Of a stretch of DNA of 64,000 nt, positions 41,701 to 52,606 are shown piece by piece. The DNA comes from Petrolisthes cinctipes (Eukaryota; Arthropoda; Malacostraca; Decapoda; Porcellanidae). The stretch's first letter is position 1. Each line of letters opens with the position of its first letter. Both the position numbers and the translations under genes were made by a program. The stretch spans positions 372,001 through 436,000 of the forward strand of contig JAWQEG010000410.1 of the NCBI GenBank assembly GCA_033782935.1, read 5' to 3'. Below the pieces are notes generated by a model, which was not told the origin of the DNA, did not search any database, and was given only the letters and a program-made list of their open reading frames with translations.

Positions 41701-44340
41701 AAATAGATATTTTAGGTGCCCAAAGGTAATATGTGTATGCATCTTCTGCACTCGTTTATATCTCAAATTCAACCTCAAAACACCCGAAAATTCGATATTT
41801 TTGGGTCCCAGAAGCGATCTGCACATGCCTACTCAGTGCTAGAATGTTTTTCAAAATATAGGCTCAAAACATGCTAAAAATCGATATTTTAAGTGTCCAA
41901 AGTCGATATGTGCATGCATCTTCTGTACACGTTTATATCTCAAATTCAGGCTCAAAACACCCGAAAATTCGGTATTTTTGGGTCTTAGAAGCGATCTGTA
42001 CATTCCTACTCCTAATTAGAATGTTTTCAAGATACAGACCCAAAACATGCTCAAAATCGATATTTTAAGTGCCCAAAAGTCGATATGTGCATGCATCATC
42101 AGTACCTGTTTATATCTCAAATTCAGGCTCAAAACACCCGAAAATTCTATATTTTTGGGTCCCAGAAGCGATCTGTACATGAATACTCAGTGCTAGAATG
42201 TTTTCAAAATATTGGCTCAAAACATGCTAAAAATCGATATTTTAAGTGTCCAAAGTCGATAGATATGTGCATGCATCTTATGTACCCGTTTATATCTCAA
42301 ATTCAGGCTTAAAACACCCGAAAATTCGGTATTTTTGGGTCCTAGAAGCGATCTGTACATGCCTACTCCTAGTTAGAATGTTATCAAGATACAGACCCAA
42401 AACATGCTCAAAATCGATATTTTAGGTACCCAAAAGTCGATATGTGCATGCATCTTCTGTACTCGTTTATATCTCAAATTCAGGATCAAAACACCCGAAA
42501 ATTTGATATTCTGGGGTCCCAGAAGCGATCTGTACATGCCTACTTAGGGCTAGAATATTTTCGAAATATAGGCCCAAAACATGCTAAAAATCGATATTTT
42601 AGGTGCCCAAAGTCGATATCTCAAATTCAGTCCGAAAACACCCGAAAATTCGATATTTTGGGGTCCCAGAAGCGAACTGTACATGCCTACTCCGTGTTAG
42701 AGTATTTTCAAATTACAGGCCCAAAACAGTGTGAAAATCGATCTTTTAGGTGCCGAAAAGTCGATATGTGCATGCATCTTCTGTACCCGTTTATATCTCA
42801 AATTCAGGCTCAAAACACCCGAAAATTCGGTATTTTAGGGTCCCAGAAGCGATCTGTACATACCTACTCCGTGTTAGAGTATTTTTAAATTACAGGCCCA
42901 AAACATGCTGAAAATCGATATGTGAGGTTGACAAAGTCAATGTGTGTATGCATCTTCTGCACCCGTTTATATCTCAAATTCCGGCTCAAAACACCCAAAA
43001 ATTCGATATTTTGGGGTCCAAGAAGTGATCTGTACATGCCTACTTAGTGCTAGAATATTTTCAAAATATAGGCCCAAAATATGCTACAAATCGATATTTT
43101 AGGTGCCCAAAGTCGATTTTAAAATTGAGGCCCAAAACACACGAAAATTCGATATTTTGGTGTCCCAGAATCGATCTGTACATGCTTACTCCGTGTTAGA
43201 GTATTTTCAATATACAGGCCCAAAACATACTGAAAAGCGATCTTTTTGGTGCCCAAAAGTCGATATGTGGATGCATCCTCTGTACCCGTTTATATCTTAA
43301 ATTCAGGCTCCAAACACCCGAAAATTCGATATTTTGGGGTCCCAGAAGCGATCTGTACTTGCATACTCCGTGTTAGAGTATTTTCAAAATACAGGCCCAA
43401 AACATTCTGAAAATCGATATTTTAGGTGCCCAAAGTCGATATATCAAATTCAGGCCCAAAACACCCGAAAATTCGATATTTTGGGGTCCCAGAAGCGAAC
43501 TGTACATGCCCACTCCGTGTTAGAGTATTTTCAAAATACAAGCCCAAAACATACTGGAAATCGATCTTTTAGGTGCCCAAAAGTCGATATGTGCATGCAT
43601 CTTCTGTACCCGTTTATATCTCAAATTCAGGCTCCAAACACCCGAAAATTCGATATTTTGGGGTCCCAGAAGCGAACTGTACATGCCCACTCCGTGTTAG
43701 AGTATTTTCAAAATACAAGCCCAAAACATACTGGAAATCGATTTTTTTGGTGCCCAAAGTCAATATGTGTATGCATCTTCTGCACTCGTTTATATCTCAA
43801 ATTCAGGCTCAAAACAAGCGAAAATTCGATATTTTTGGGTCCCAAAAGCGATCTGTACATGAATACTCAGTGCTAGAATATTTTCATAATATAGGCTCAA
43901 AACATGCTAAAAATCGATATTTTAAGTGTCCAAAGTCGATAGATATATGCATGCATCTTATGTACCCGTTTATACCTCAAATTCAGGCTTAAAACACCCG
44001 AAAATTCGGTATTTTTTGGTCCTAGAAGCGATCTGTACATGCCTACTCCTAGTTAGAATGTTATCAAGATACAGACCCAAAACATGCTCAAAATCGATAT
44101 TTTAGGTACCCAAAAGTCGATATGTGCATGCATCTTCTGTACTCGTTTATATCTCAAATTCAGGATCAAAACACCCCAAAATTTGATATTCTGGGGTCCC
44201 AGAAGCGATCTGTACATGCCTACTTAGGGCTAGAATATTTTCGAAATATAGGCCCAAAACATGCTAAAAATCGATATTTTAGGTGCCCAAAGTCGATATC
44301 TCAAATTCAGGCCGAAAACACCCGAAAATTCGATATTTTG
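35750..44340. repeat. Nested satellite block duplications (2,888, 4,423 and 1,536 bp)
   Basis: A block starting near 35,750 recurs at ~38,640 (offset 2,888) and again at ~43,060 (offset 4,423 from the second copy). Marker pairs are 35,792/38,680/43,103 and 36,023/38,911/43,334. Inside it, 37,448/40,335/41,871 are separated by 2,887 and 1,536 bp. Since 2,888 + 1,536 is about 4,423, the pattern is a block duplication followed by a second duplication of a sub-block. Shared odd variants such as GATAGATATGTGCATGC (37,836, 40,723, 42,259) support common descent. Confidence 0.8.
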
Positions 44341-44379
44341 GGGTCTTAGAAGCGATCTGTACATGCCTACTCCTAGTTA

Positions 44380-45380
44380 GAATGTTTTCAAGATACAGGC
44401 CCAAAACATACTGAAAATCTATCTTTTAGGTGCCCAAAAGTCGATATGTGCATGCATCTTCTGTACCCGTTTATATCTCAAATTCAGGATCAAAACACCC
44501 GAAAACTTGATATTTTGGGGTCCCAGAAGCAATCTGTACATGCCTACTCAGTGCTAGAATATTTTCAAAATATAGGCCCAAAAAATGCTAAAAATCGATA
44601 TTTTAGGTGCCCAAAGTCGATATCTCAAATTCAGGCCCAAAACACCCGAAATTTCGATATTTTGGGGTCCCAGAAGCGATCTGTACATGCCTACTCCGTG
44701 TTAGAGTATTTTCAATATACAGACCCAAAACATACTGAAAATAGATCTTTTAGGTGCCCAAAAGTCGAAATGTGGATGTATCTTCTGTACCCGTTTATAT
44801 CTCAAATTCAGGCTCCAAACACCCGAAAATTCGATATTTTGGGGTCCCAGAAGCGATCTGTACATGCCTACTCCTAGTTAGAATGTTTTCAAGATACAGG
44901 CCCAAAACATACTGAAAATCTATCTTTTAGGTGCCCAAAAGTCGATATGTGCATGCATCTTCTGTACCCGTTTATATCTCAAATTCAGGATCAAAACACC
45001 CGAAAACTTGATATTTTGGGGTCCCAGAAGCAATCTGTACATGCCTACTCAGTGCTAGAATATTTTCAAAATATAGGCCCAAAACATGCTAAAAATCGAT
45101 ATTTCAGGTGCCCAAAGTCGATATCTCAAATTCAGGCCCAAAACACCCGAAATTTCGATATTTTGGGGTCCCAGAAGCGATCTGTACATGCCTACTCCGT
45201 GTTAGAGTATTTTCAATATACAGACCCAAAACATACTGAAAATAGATCTTTTAGGTGCCCAAAAGTCGAAATGTGGATGTATCTTCTGTACCCGTTTATA
45301 TCTCAAATTCAGGCTCCAAACACCCGAACATTCGATATTTTGGGGTCCCAGAAGCGAATTGAAGTTGCCTACTCCGTGTT
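44380..45380. repeat. Recent 501-bp HOR duplication near the array edge
   Basis: The segment starting near 44,380 repeats 501 bp later (marker open stretches at 44,446 and 44,947). It includes the shared rare forms AAAATCTATCTTTTAGG and CCGAAAACTTGATATT. The copies differ by only a few bases, for example AAAAAATGCT versus AAAACATGCT. Confidence 0.75.
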
Positions 45381-46948
45381 AGAGTATTTTCAAAATACAG
45401 GCCCAAAACATGCTGAAAATCGATATTTTAGGTGACCAAAGTCAATATGTGTATGCATCTTCTGCACCCGTTTATATCCCAAATTCAACCTCAAAACACC
45501 CGAAAATTCGATATTTTTTGGGTCCCAGAAGCGAACTGTACATGCCTACTCAGTGCTAGAATGTTTTCAAGATACAGACCCGAAACATGCTCAAAATCGA
45601 TATTTTAGGTGCCCAAAAGTCGATATGTGCATGCATCTTCTGTACCCGTTTATATCTCAAATTCAGGCTCAAAACACCCGAAAATTCGAGATTTTGGGGT
45701 CCCAGAAGCGATCTGTACATGCCTACTCAGTGCTAGAATATTTTCAAAATATAGGCCCAAAACATGCTAAAATCGATATTTTAGGTGCCCAAAGTCGATA
45801 TCTCAAATTCTGGCCCAAGACACCCGAAAATTCGATATTTTGGGGTCCAAGAAGCGATCTGTACATGCCTACTCCGGGTTAGAGTATTTTCAAAATGCAG
45901 GCCCAAAACATGCTGAAAATCGATATTTTAGGTGACCAAAGTCAATATGTGTATGCATCTTTTGTACCCGTTTATATCTCAAATTCAGGCTCAAAACACC
46001 CGAAAATTCGATATTTTGGGGTCCCAGAAGTGATCTGTACATGCCTACTTAGTGCTAGAATATTTTCAAAATATTGGCCCAAAACATGCTAAAAATAGAT
46101 ATTTTAGGTGCCCAAAGTCGATATCTCAAATTCAGGCCCAAAACACCCGAAAATTCGATATTTTTGGGTCCCAGAAGCGAACTGTACATGCATACTCCGT
46201 GTTAGAGTATTTTCAAAATACAGGCCCAAAACATACTGAAAATCAATCTTTTAGGTGCCCAAAAGTCGATATGTGCATTCATCTTCTGTACCCGTTTATA
46301 TCTCAAATTCATTCTCCAAACACCCGAAAATTCGATATTTTGGGGTCCCAGAAGCGATCTGTACATGCCTACTCAGATTCAAGCCCAAAACATGCTGAAA
46401 ATCGATATTTTAGGTGCCCAAAGTCAATATGTGTATGCATCTTCTGCACTCGTTTATATCTCAAATTCAACCTCAAAACACCCGAAAATTCGATATTTTT
46501 GAGTCCCAGAAGCGATCTGTACATGCCTACTCAGTGCTAGAATGTTTTCAAGATACAGACCCGAAACATGCTCAAAATCAATATTTTAGGTGCCCAAAAG
46601 TCGATATGTGCATGCATCTTCTGTACCCGTTTATATATCAGATTCAGGCTCCAAACACTGAAAATTCGATTTTTTGGTGTCCCAGAAGCGATCTATACAT
46701 GCCTACTCAGATACAGGCCCAAAACATGCTGAAAATCGATATTTTAGGTGCCCCAAGTCAATATGTGTATGCATCTTCTGCACCCGTTTATATCCCAAAT
46801 TCAACCTCAAAACACCCGAAAATTCGATATTTTTGGGTCACAGAAGTGATCGGTACATGCCTACTCAGTGCTAGAATGTTTTCAAAATATAGGCTCAAAA
46901 CATGCTAAAAATCGATATTTTAAGTATCCAAAGTCGATATGTGCATGC

Positions 46949-47284
46949 CTACATCCGTGAGCCGTTCGAGAACTGGCTCTGTACAGTCGGCGACATAAGT
47001 CCTGTCGCCACACTTGCTTCACCGAGACAAGCAGTGTTCATGGACTCGAGAAATACGCACGTTTTCTACACCTAAAAAACTCGAGTCTATGAGCATCGCG
47101 TGCCTCAGTGAAGCAAGCGAGGTGACAGGACTTTTGACTTTAAACATCCATTGATTAAGTTATTGTAATCAATTAATGTTTCTTTGCTCTGTTTTGATAA
47201 TTAATGAGTTAAGGGTTTAAATTCAAAGGGAGGAATATTTATATATCAGTCATGGTAAATTAATAGTTATTGGGTCAATTGTAA
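46949..47284. other. Unique transition between satellite and LINE
   Basis: Non-satellite sequence. The first part holds the inverted repeat annotated separately. From ~47,140 on it is AT-rich, with no gene, no tRNA-like boxes and no repeat recognised. It could be the LINE 5' untranslated region, a third element, or host flank; the sequence does not decide. Confidence 0.5.
46997..47133. repeat. Inverted repeat, 54-bp arms, at the satellite edge
   Basis: Left arm 46997-47050 starts AAGTCCTGTCGCC and ends GGACTCGAG. Right arm 47080-47133 starts CTCGAGTCTATGAGC and ends GGTGACAGGACTT. Read as a hairpin, the arms pair at roughly 80% with a 29-bp loop; both ends (AAGTCCTGTC, ACTCGAG) pair perfectly. 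It could be a degenerate MITE or foldback element, or a structured non-coding segment. No target duplication was found. Confidence 0.75.
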
Positions 47285-48256
47285 GTAAATAAAGATTGTA
47301 AAAATAATGGAGACTTTCTTTGTTCCACCTCCACTCTGTATACTATTCGACTCCCCTGCTGGTTTGGCAAAGACCACGAGAACCTATTCAGGCGACAGAA
47401 GGATGGTGGTGTGAAGACATACGCCTCCTCCCTTCGCCCTAAATTGGTTGCAGCACCCTCTCAACCCTCTCAAGAGGCAGCTGCTTCTTGCTCTAGTGAG
47501 AACGTTTCTAAGGTTACTCTACATAATAGTTTCTCTGTCTTGGAAACTTTATCAGACACTCATTCTGGTGACCCTTCAACTGATGACAATTCTCAGACTT
47601 TAGCTAAAGGTGTCCATGTGGTAGAGGTTCACGCTGCCACACGCTCTCCCAAAAGGAAACTTAAGTCACCTAAACTGCCACAGAGACGCCTTCGTGGTTC
47701 CTCTGAGGCACTTGACTCTATAGATGTTCCACCATGTGAGGCAACCATCACTGTGGACTCATCCATAGTTTCCTCTCAATTTCACCAGAAGCGTTCTCGT
47801 GGCTCTGATGAATCTCTTGATTCAACAGAAGTTCCTCCTCGCAAGCTTCCTTCGGGATCATCAGAGGGGCGTGAAGTTAATGTGGATGCCACGGATGTTG
47901 TGACTTCAAAAGATTCACTTTCTCTTCCGCTTGAGCAGCGGAGTGATTCTACCACCTGTATTATGGATGTTGATGTATCTGCCTGTGTCAGTGATACCAC
48001 TGCTGTACAGGACAGAACCAATGTAATTGTTTCAAAGAATATCCCATCTCATATACCTTCATCTTCTTCTAACGTATCAGATGCTTCAGGGACTCGTCTA
48101 CGGGTCCCAATTACTGCCCCAAGTACTACTCCTCGGGTTCGCTCTTCTTCTAATGGCCCAGGATTAGACAAATCTTATTGTTTGAATAAACCCTCAGGTC
48201 GAGGTGGTAGTGGGAAGTACCTCCGTGAGGCTTCCCAAAAATCAGTACTAAAGTAA
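47285..48256 (+). CDS. LINE ORF1 (Gag-like) C-terminal region
   Basis: An open frame of about 323 codons without an upstream ATG; the first ATG at 47,307 is in another frame and stops after ~36 codons. From ~47,411 the product reads KTYASSLRPK, resembling the stretch that follows the CCHC knuckles in I-group ORF1 proteins; the knuckles are absent. The rest is Ser/Thr/Pro-rich and probably disordered. It has a basic run (SPKRKLKSPKLPQRRLRG) and an internal repeat (RGSSEALDSIDVPP and RGSDESLDSTEVPP). ORF1 proteins of this group bind element RNA in the cytoplasm as nucleoprotein. The frame ends at TAA 48,254, where ORF2 is already open in the -1 frame. Intact reading frame, but partial. Confidence 0.6.
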   Translation, partial: VNKDCKNNGDFLCSTSTLYTIRLPCWFGKDHENLFRRQKDGGVKTYASSLRPKLVAAPSQPSQEAAASCSSENVSKVTLHNSFSVLETLSDTHSGDPSTDDNSQTLAKGVHVVEVHAATRSPKRKLKSPKLPQRRLRGSSEALDSIDVPPCEATITVDSSIVSSQFHQKRSRGSDESLDSTEVPPRKLPSGSSEGREVNVDATDVVTSKDSLSLPLEQRSDSTTCIMDVDVSACVSDTTAVQDRTNVIVSKNIPSHIPSSSSNVSDASGTRLRVPITAPSTTPRVRSSSNGPGLDKSYCLNKPSGRGGSGKYLREASQKSVLK

Positions 48257-51200
48257 CACCGTTCAAGGTCCTTCAGTGGAATTTCCGTGGCTTGCGTGCT
48301 TCTTGGGAGGAACTGCGCGTTCTTCTCTCTAGCTTCTCTCCTGCATGTGTTTCTCTCCAAGAGACAATGCTTGGGGACTACATTCCTGCCAGTCCTCCAG
48401 CATACTCTGCATTTTATTCCAATTCATTTGAAGGGCAGGGTCATCATGGTGGCTCTGCCATCCTAGTTCGCCGAGATATTCCATGCACGAGCCTGGAGCT
48501 TGACACTTCGCTCCAGGCTGTTGCAGTTAAGGTTTTTATGGACCGCCCGTACACTGTATGCAGTCTATACCTTCCTCCCAGTGTTACAGTTGAGAGGGGT
48601 GATCTCAACCATCTTGTACGGGACCTTCCATCTCCCTTTATTTTATTGGGTGATTTTAATGGTCGTCATCCTCTGTGGGGTGACAGTTCGGTCAACCCCG
48701 GGGGTGTTTTATTGGCTTCTTTTATTGAGGATGAGGGATTAGGGGTTTTAAATACGGGAGATGTGACACATTTTAATAGCCCTACTGGGACTTTTACCGC
48801 CATTGACATTTCCCTTTGCTCACCCAGTGCTCTGTTGGATTTTACTTGGAGAGTGTTGCCTGACTTATATGGCAGTGACCATTTCCCTATACTTTTAGAA
48901 GGTAACAGGTATGAACCACAGTCTCGTCTTCCTAGGTGGAAATTAGAGAAGGCTGACTGGCAGTTTTTTAGAGAGCTAACTTCTTCGGTCTCTTCTGTAG
49001 CCGATTTCGGTAGCTCTGACGAGGCTGTAACATATTTCACTGATATGCTCCACTCTGCTGCTCTCAACTCTATCCCTAGAACTTCTGGCTACTTTCCCAA
49101 ACGTCCTGTCCCTTGGTGGTCACCAGTCTGCACCACTGCTGTGCGGGAGAAGCGCGCTGCTTTCTCTCGCCTTCGTCGCAATCGTGGGGACCCAACTCTT
49201 TTAGAGGACTTCCGACGGGCAAGGGCTCGGGCTAGACGAGTTTTAAAAGAGGCCCGACGTGCATCTTGGAAGGCCTATGTGTCTTCAATTAATACTAAAA
49301 CTCCACTCACCCAAGTGTTCAGAAGAGTCTGTAAGATGGCGGGGAAGTTTTCTCCTAGTTCTCCACCTGTACTTAAGGTCAATGGAATTAAGATCATGGA
49401 TGGTTTGACAGTGGCCAATACCATGGCGGAGGCTTTTGCAAAAGTCTCCAGCCGTGACTCTCGACCTCTGGCTGTCAGGCATGAGTTAAGAGTCAAGGAG
49501 CGTACTGTCCTGGATTTCTCAGGGAACGAGAATGAAAGTTATAACCATATATTCACCCTGAGAGACCTGCATTCTGCTCTCTCTCTCTCTGCGGCGACAC
49601 TTCTCCTGGGCCAGACAACATCCCATATGCAATGTTACGACACTTGGTTGAGGAAGCGATCTCATTTCTTTTAGCTGTATATAACAGAATCTGGCTGGAG
49701 GGTGTCTTCCTTCTGGGTGCAGGGTTGCTACCATCCTTCCTTTTCTCAAGCCGGGCAAGGACTCTGGTGTTGCCCTCAATTATCGACCAATTGCCTTGAC
49801 CTCCTGTCTCTGTAAACTATTTGAAAAGATGGTGAATGTCAGACTGGTATACTTCTTGGAACGGGGTGATTTTCTGTCTCCGTCCCAGTCTGGCTTTCGT
49901 AAATACCGTTCCACTACAGATGCTCTGGTCAGGTTGGAAGCTGCTGCATGTGAGGCTTCTGCACGACATCAACACCTTGTCTGTGTATTCTTTGATTTAG
50001 AGAAAGCCTATGACACTACATGGCAATAAGGCATCCTGCAGCAACTCCATTTATATGGCCTGCGGGGTCGCCTTCCACGCTTTCTTAAGGAGTTTCTCAG
50101 TGGTCGCAGTTTTTCTGTGAGGGTTGGTACAAGCCACTCAGCATCTGTTGCACAGGAGGAGGGCGTCCCCCAGGGAAGCGTCCTCAGTGTCACATTGTTT
50201 GCAGTAGCAATTAATGCCATTGCCTCATCCCTTCCAGACGGTATAGCTAACTCGATGTACGATGACGACCTAGCAGTCTGGTTTGCTGCTTCCCGTATGT
50301 CAGTGGCGGAGCGGCGCATGCAGCTTGCCCTTGACAGGGTGTCACGTTGGACTGATTCTCATGGGTTTCGATTTTCTCCTTCCAAGACAGTTGCTATGCA
50401 CTTCTGCCGCATCCGAGGCATCCACCCGGATCCGGACTTATTCATGTATGGTCATCGGATACGATGTGTCGAGGAGACTCGCTTTTTGGGTCTCCTTTTT
50501 GACAAACGTTTGACTTGGGTTCCCCACTTACGTACACTTAAGGTCTCTTGCCTCAAGGCTCTTAACCTGTTGAAGGTCCTGAGCCATACATCCTGGGGGG
50601 CTGATCGGGCCACCCTCCTCCGCCTATACCATGTTGTTATTAGGTCAAAACTCGACTATGGGTGTGAGGTGTACTCTTCTGCCACCGATGCCCGTCTCAG
50701 AGTTTTAGACCCTGTTCATCATGCTGGAGTACGTCTGGCGACCGGAGCCTTCAGGTCGTCCCAAATCCCCAGTCTCCTGGTGGACGCTAATGAGCCACCT
50801 CTTGATCTCCGTCGCCAGTCCTTGATGGTTCGTTGTTGGCATCGATTACATCGACATCCTTACACCCTACCTTGCTTGGCGGTGTCATCTGATATCATGT
50901 CTCAGTACTACCTTTTACATTCTCGTGCACCATGGCCCTTTGGCTTCCGGGTCAGAAAGGCTATGGAGGAGATGGGCATAGATGACTTTCAGATTTGTCC
51001 TGTGAGGGTCCCCAGGGTGGCTCCATGGCTTCTTCCAGAAGTTTTCCCCTGCACCTGCTTTACAGACAAGAAGGAATTTCTTCCTCCTCCAGTGGCTCGT
51101 TCCCTCTTTTTAGAACATGCCTTCACTCACAGGGAATCCCTCCCTGTGTACACTGATGGGTCAAAGTCTGATGCTGGAGTTGGCTTTGGAGTTGTCTTTC

Positions 51201-51975
51201 CTGACTTTTGCCGTGGAGGCAGGCTCCTTTCTGTCATGTCCATTTTTACTGCGGAGCTCTCGGCCATTTTATATGCCCTCCAAGTGATTTTTACTCTCCC
51301 TCAGCCTTCGTTTACTATTTTTAGCGATTCCTGTAGTGCCTTGCAGGCCTTGTGCAATTTTAACTCTACCCATCCCCTGGTGTTGGCCATTCTTGAGTGG
51401 CTTGTCCTCCTGGGTCGTCGTGGCCGCAAAGTCACTTTTTGTTGGGTCCCGGCTCATGTGGGTGTTGATGGGAATGAGCGGGCTGACGCCCTGGCTAAGG
51501 CTGTGGTCTCCAATTCCCGGCCTCCTGCCAGGTGTCATCCTGTTCCTGCAGTGGACCTTCGACCCTACATAGATGCTACCGTTCGTTCCTGCTGGCAGGA
51601 CAGATGGGACGCCATCGGGGCTAACAAGCTCCGTGACATCCGCCAGCGCCTTGGATTGTGGAGCTACAGTGGCCTGTCCCGCCGGTGGGAGACGGCTCTT
51701 GTCCGTCTCCGCATTGGCCACACATTATTGACTCATGGCTTTTTAATGGAGAGGCTCACCCTCCCTACTGTGATGATTGTCTGGTCCCTTTGACAGTACG
51801 GCATCTTATTGTCGAGTGTCCCAGCCTTGGGGACCTTCGTCGTAGGCACCTCTCCGAGTACCGGAAGGGTGACGGTTCTTACAGTCTCTTCCAGGTGCTC
51901 GGGGAGGAGGCTTGTTGTGTGGCAGGGAACACCCTCTCCTATATGGAGGAGGCTGGCCTTCTCCACAAATTGTGA
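48229..51975 (+). pseudogene. LINE ORF2: endonuclease, reverse transcriptase, RNase H (broken)
   Basis: The frame opens at 48,229 without an ATG. The endonuclease begins at LQWNFRGL (~48,271) and shows SLQET, LLGDFNGRHPLWG, IDISLCS and GSDHFPI, the usual metal-dependent nuclease residues. The RT follows, with QSGFRKYRST, FFDLEKAYD, GVPQGSVLS and the catalytic box at 50,258. RNase H runs from ~51,145 to 51,510 (YTDGS, TAELSAI, FSDSCSAL, HVGVDGNERAD: D, E, D, D). A CDDC...H...C knuckle lies at 51,769-51,819. Lesions are frameshifts near 49,595, 49,705 and 51,750 and a TAA at 50,027 (AYDTTWQ stop GIL). The catalytic box reads Y-D-D-D where Y-V/A-D-D is expected. The enzyme would nick target DNA and copy the element RNA by target-primed reverse transcription. 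Confidence 0.9.
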
Positions 51976-52244
51976 ATTTTATTGTATTTATGACTATTAA
52001 TTTTTAGGTAGTTAAAGTTTAATGTTTCTTTCGTTAATATTTCAATTCTTGTATATATCTAACTTAAATAGGTTATTTCATTAATATATGATCTTTTGGA
52101 AGACGTGGGTTTTATTCATGCTGCTTATCCCTTTTGAGGTAGTGAAAATTATTTAATTTTTGTACATATTTTATTAATGATGTAGATGACCTTTATATGT
52201 TGGGCGGTATATGACCATTGTTGCGCTGCCAGATGCCTAATGGC
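51976..52244 (+). other. LINE 3' untranslated region
   Basis: AT-rich and without a reading frame. The last ~60 bp (GGCGGTATATGACC ... GTTGCGCTGCC ... CCTAATGGCATCAATAAATC) resemble the 3' ends of two other fragments in this window (~55,915-55,957 and 56,465-56,515 minus). The 3' terminus is therefore a conserved feature of this LINE group, probably the site recognised by its reverse transcriptase. Confidence 0.65.
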
Positions 52245-52251
52245 ATCAATA

Positions 52252-52283
<32 letters not shown>
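52245..52283 (+). repeat. (AATC)n tail of the LINE
   Basis: ATCAATAAATC followed by about eight AATC repeats. It ends abruptly at CTCTACACCG. Short tandem tails instead of poly(A) are typical of I-group elements. Confidence 0.9.
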
Positions 52284-52450
52284 CTCTACACCGACATCAA
52301 CAATGCCATGGTCTAGGACGTTCTGTGCATTTTATCAACGCAGAACCCATACTCTAAGAGTCTAAGAGATTGTTGGCAAAAACCACCGAGGGAACATTGC
52401 TTTGATTGCTTGTGTTGTGGTTGTCGTCGAGGTAATACCACTTGTCCGGG

Positions 52451-52520
52451 AAAGCCCATTTGTCCTCCTGCTCATCAATCAAATCAAAGCCCATCTGTCC
52501 TCCTGCTCATCAATCAAATC
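52451..52520 (+). repeat. 35-bp tandem duplication
   Basis: Two adjacent 35-bp copies, each starting AAAGCCCAT and ending CATCAATCAAATC. They differ by one base (CATTTG versus CATCTG). The repeat lies between a cysteine-rich translated stretch (~52,400-52,460) and the protease fragment, so it may have lengthened an old Gag-Pol linker. Confidence 0.9.
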
Positions 52521-52606
52521 AAAACCTTAAAAGCCCGAGTAATACTAGACAATCAAATTCACCAGTTGGGATGATCGAAGGAGTTGTCACCAATCCTCCT
52601 CAATGA

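Larger units (their letters stand above)
27065..46948. repeat. Satellite array, right block
   Basis: Continuation of the same 88/176-bp satellite in the same orientation as the left block, so the SINE only interrupts one array. A second deletion variant occurs among the monomers: an A half lacking 18 bp, reading CTACTCAGATACAGGCCC instead of CTACTCAG + TGCTAGAATGTTTTCAAG + ATACAG (for example near 28,176, 29,695, 32,030, 33,540 and 46,704, and near 3,868 and 13,060 in the left block). The array stops at ~46,948, in the middle of a B half just after GATATGTGCATGC, where unique sequence begins. Confidence 0.97.
47285..52283 (+). mobile_element. I/Nimb-like non-LTR retrotransposon (LINE), decayed
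   Basis: Domain order is ORF1 tail, apurinic-type endonuclease, reverse transcriptase, RNase H, CCHC tail, 3' UTR, and an (AATC)n tail at 52,245-52,283. An RNase H after the RT plus a short tandem 3' tail places it in the I group (I, Nimb and relatives) rather than Jockey or RTE; this rests on family knowledge, not a tree. The left limit is a guess: the ORF1 frame is open from 47,285, but no start codon and no zinc knuckles are present, so the element is probably 5'-truncated. No target duplication is evident. ORF2 has at least three frameshifts and one stop, so this copy cannot be autonomous. Confidence 0.85.

Noticed and set aside
210..46908. More than a hundred open frames of 60-208 codons in the satellite
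   Set aside because: They repeat with the satellite period, occur in all three plus frames and on the minus strand, and many begin with TTG or GTG. They follow from repeat composition, not from genes.
1..46948. Regularly spaced repeats suggesting a CRISPR array
   Set aside because: Repeats are contiguous 88-bp units without unique spacers and there are no cas genes; the context is eukaryotic.
47307..47416. ATG frame METFFVPPPL upstream of ORF1
   Set aside because: Stops after about 36 codons and is out of frame with ORF1; no supporting motif.
49519..49779. 86-codon minus-strand frame opposite LINE ORF2
   Set aside because: Shadow of the ORF2 region between endonuclease and RT, where plus-strand homology is clear in shifted frames.
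46945..52300. LINE target-site duplication (CCTACATCCG at the left, CTCTACACCG at the right)
   Set aside because: Similarity is partial and the true 5' end is unknown, so no duplication can be claimed.
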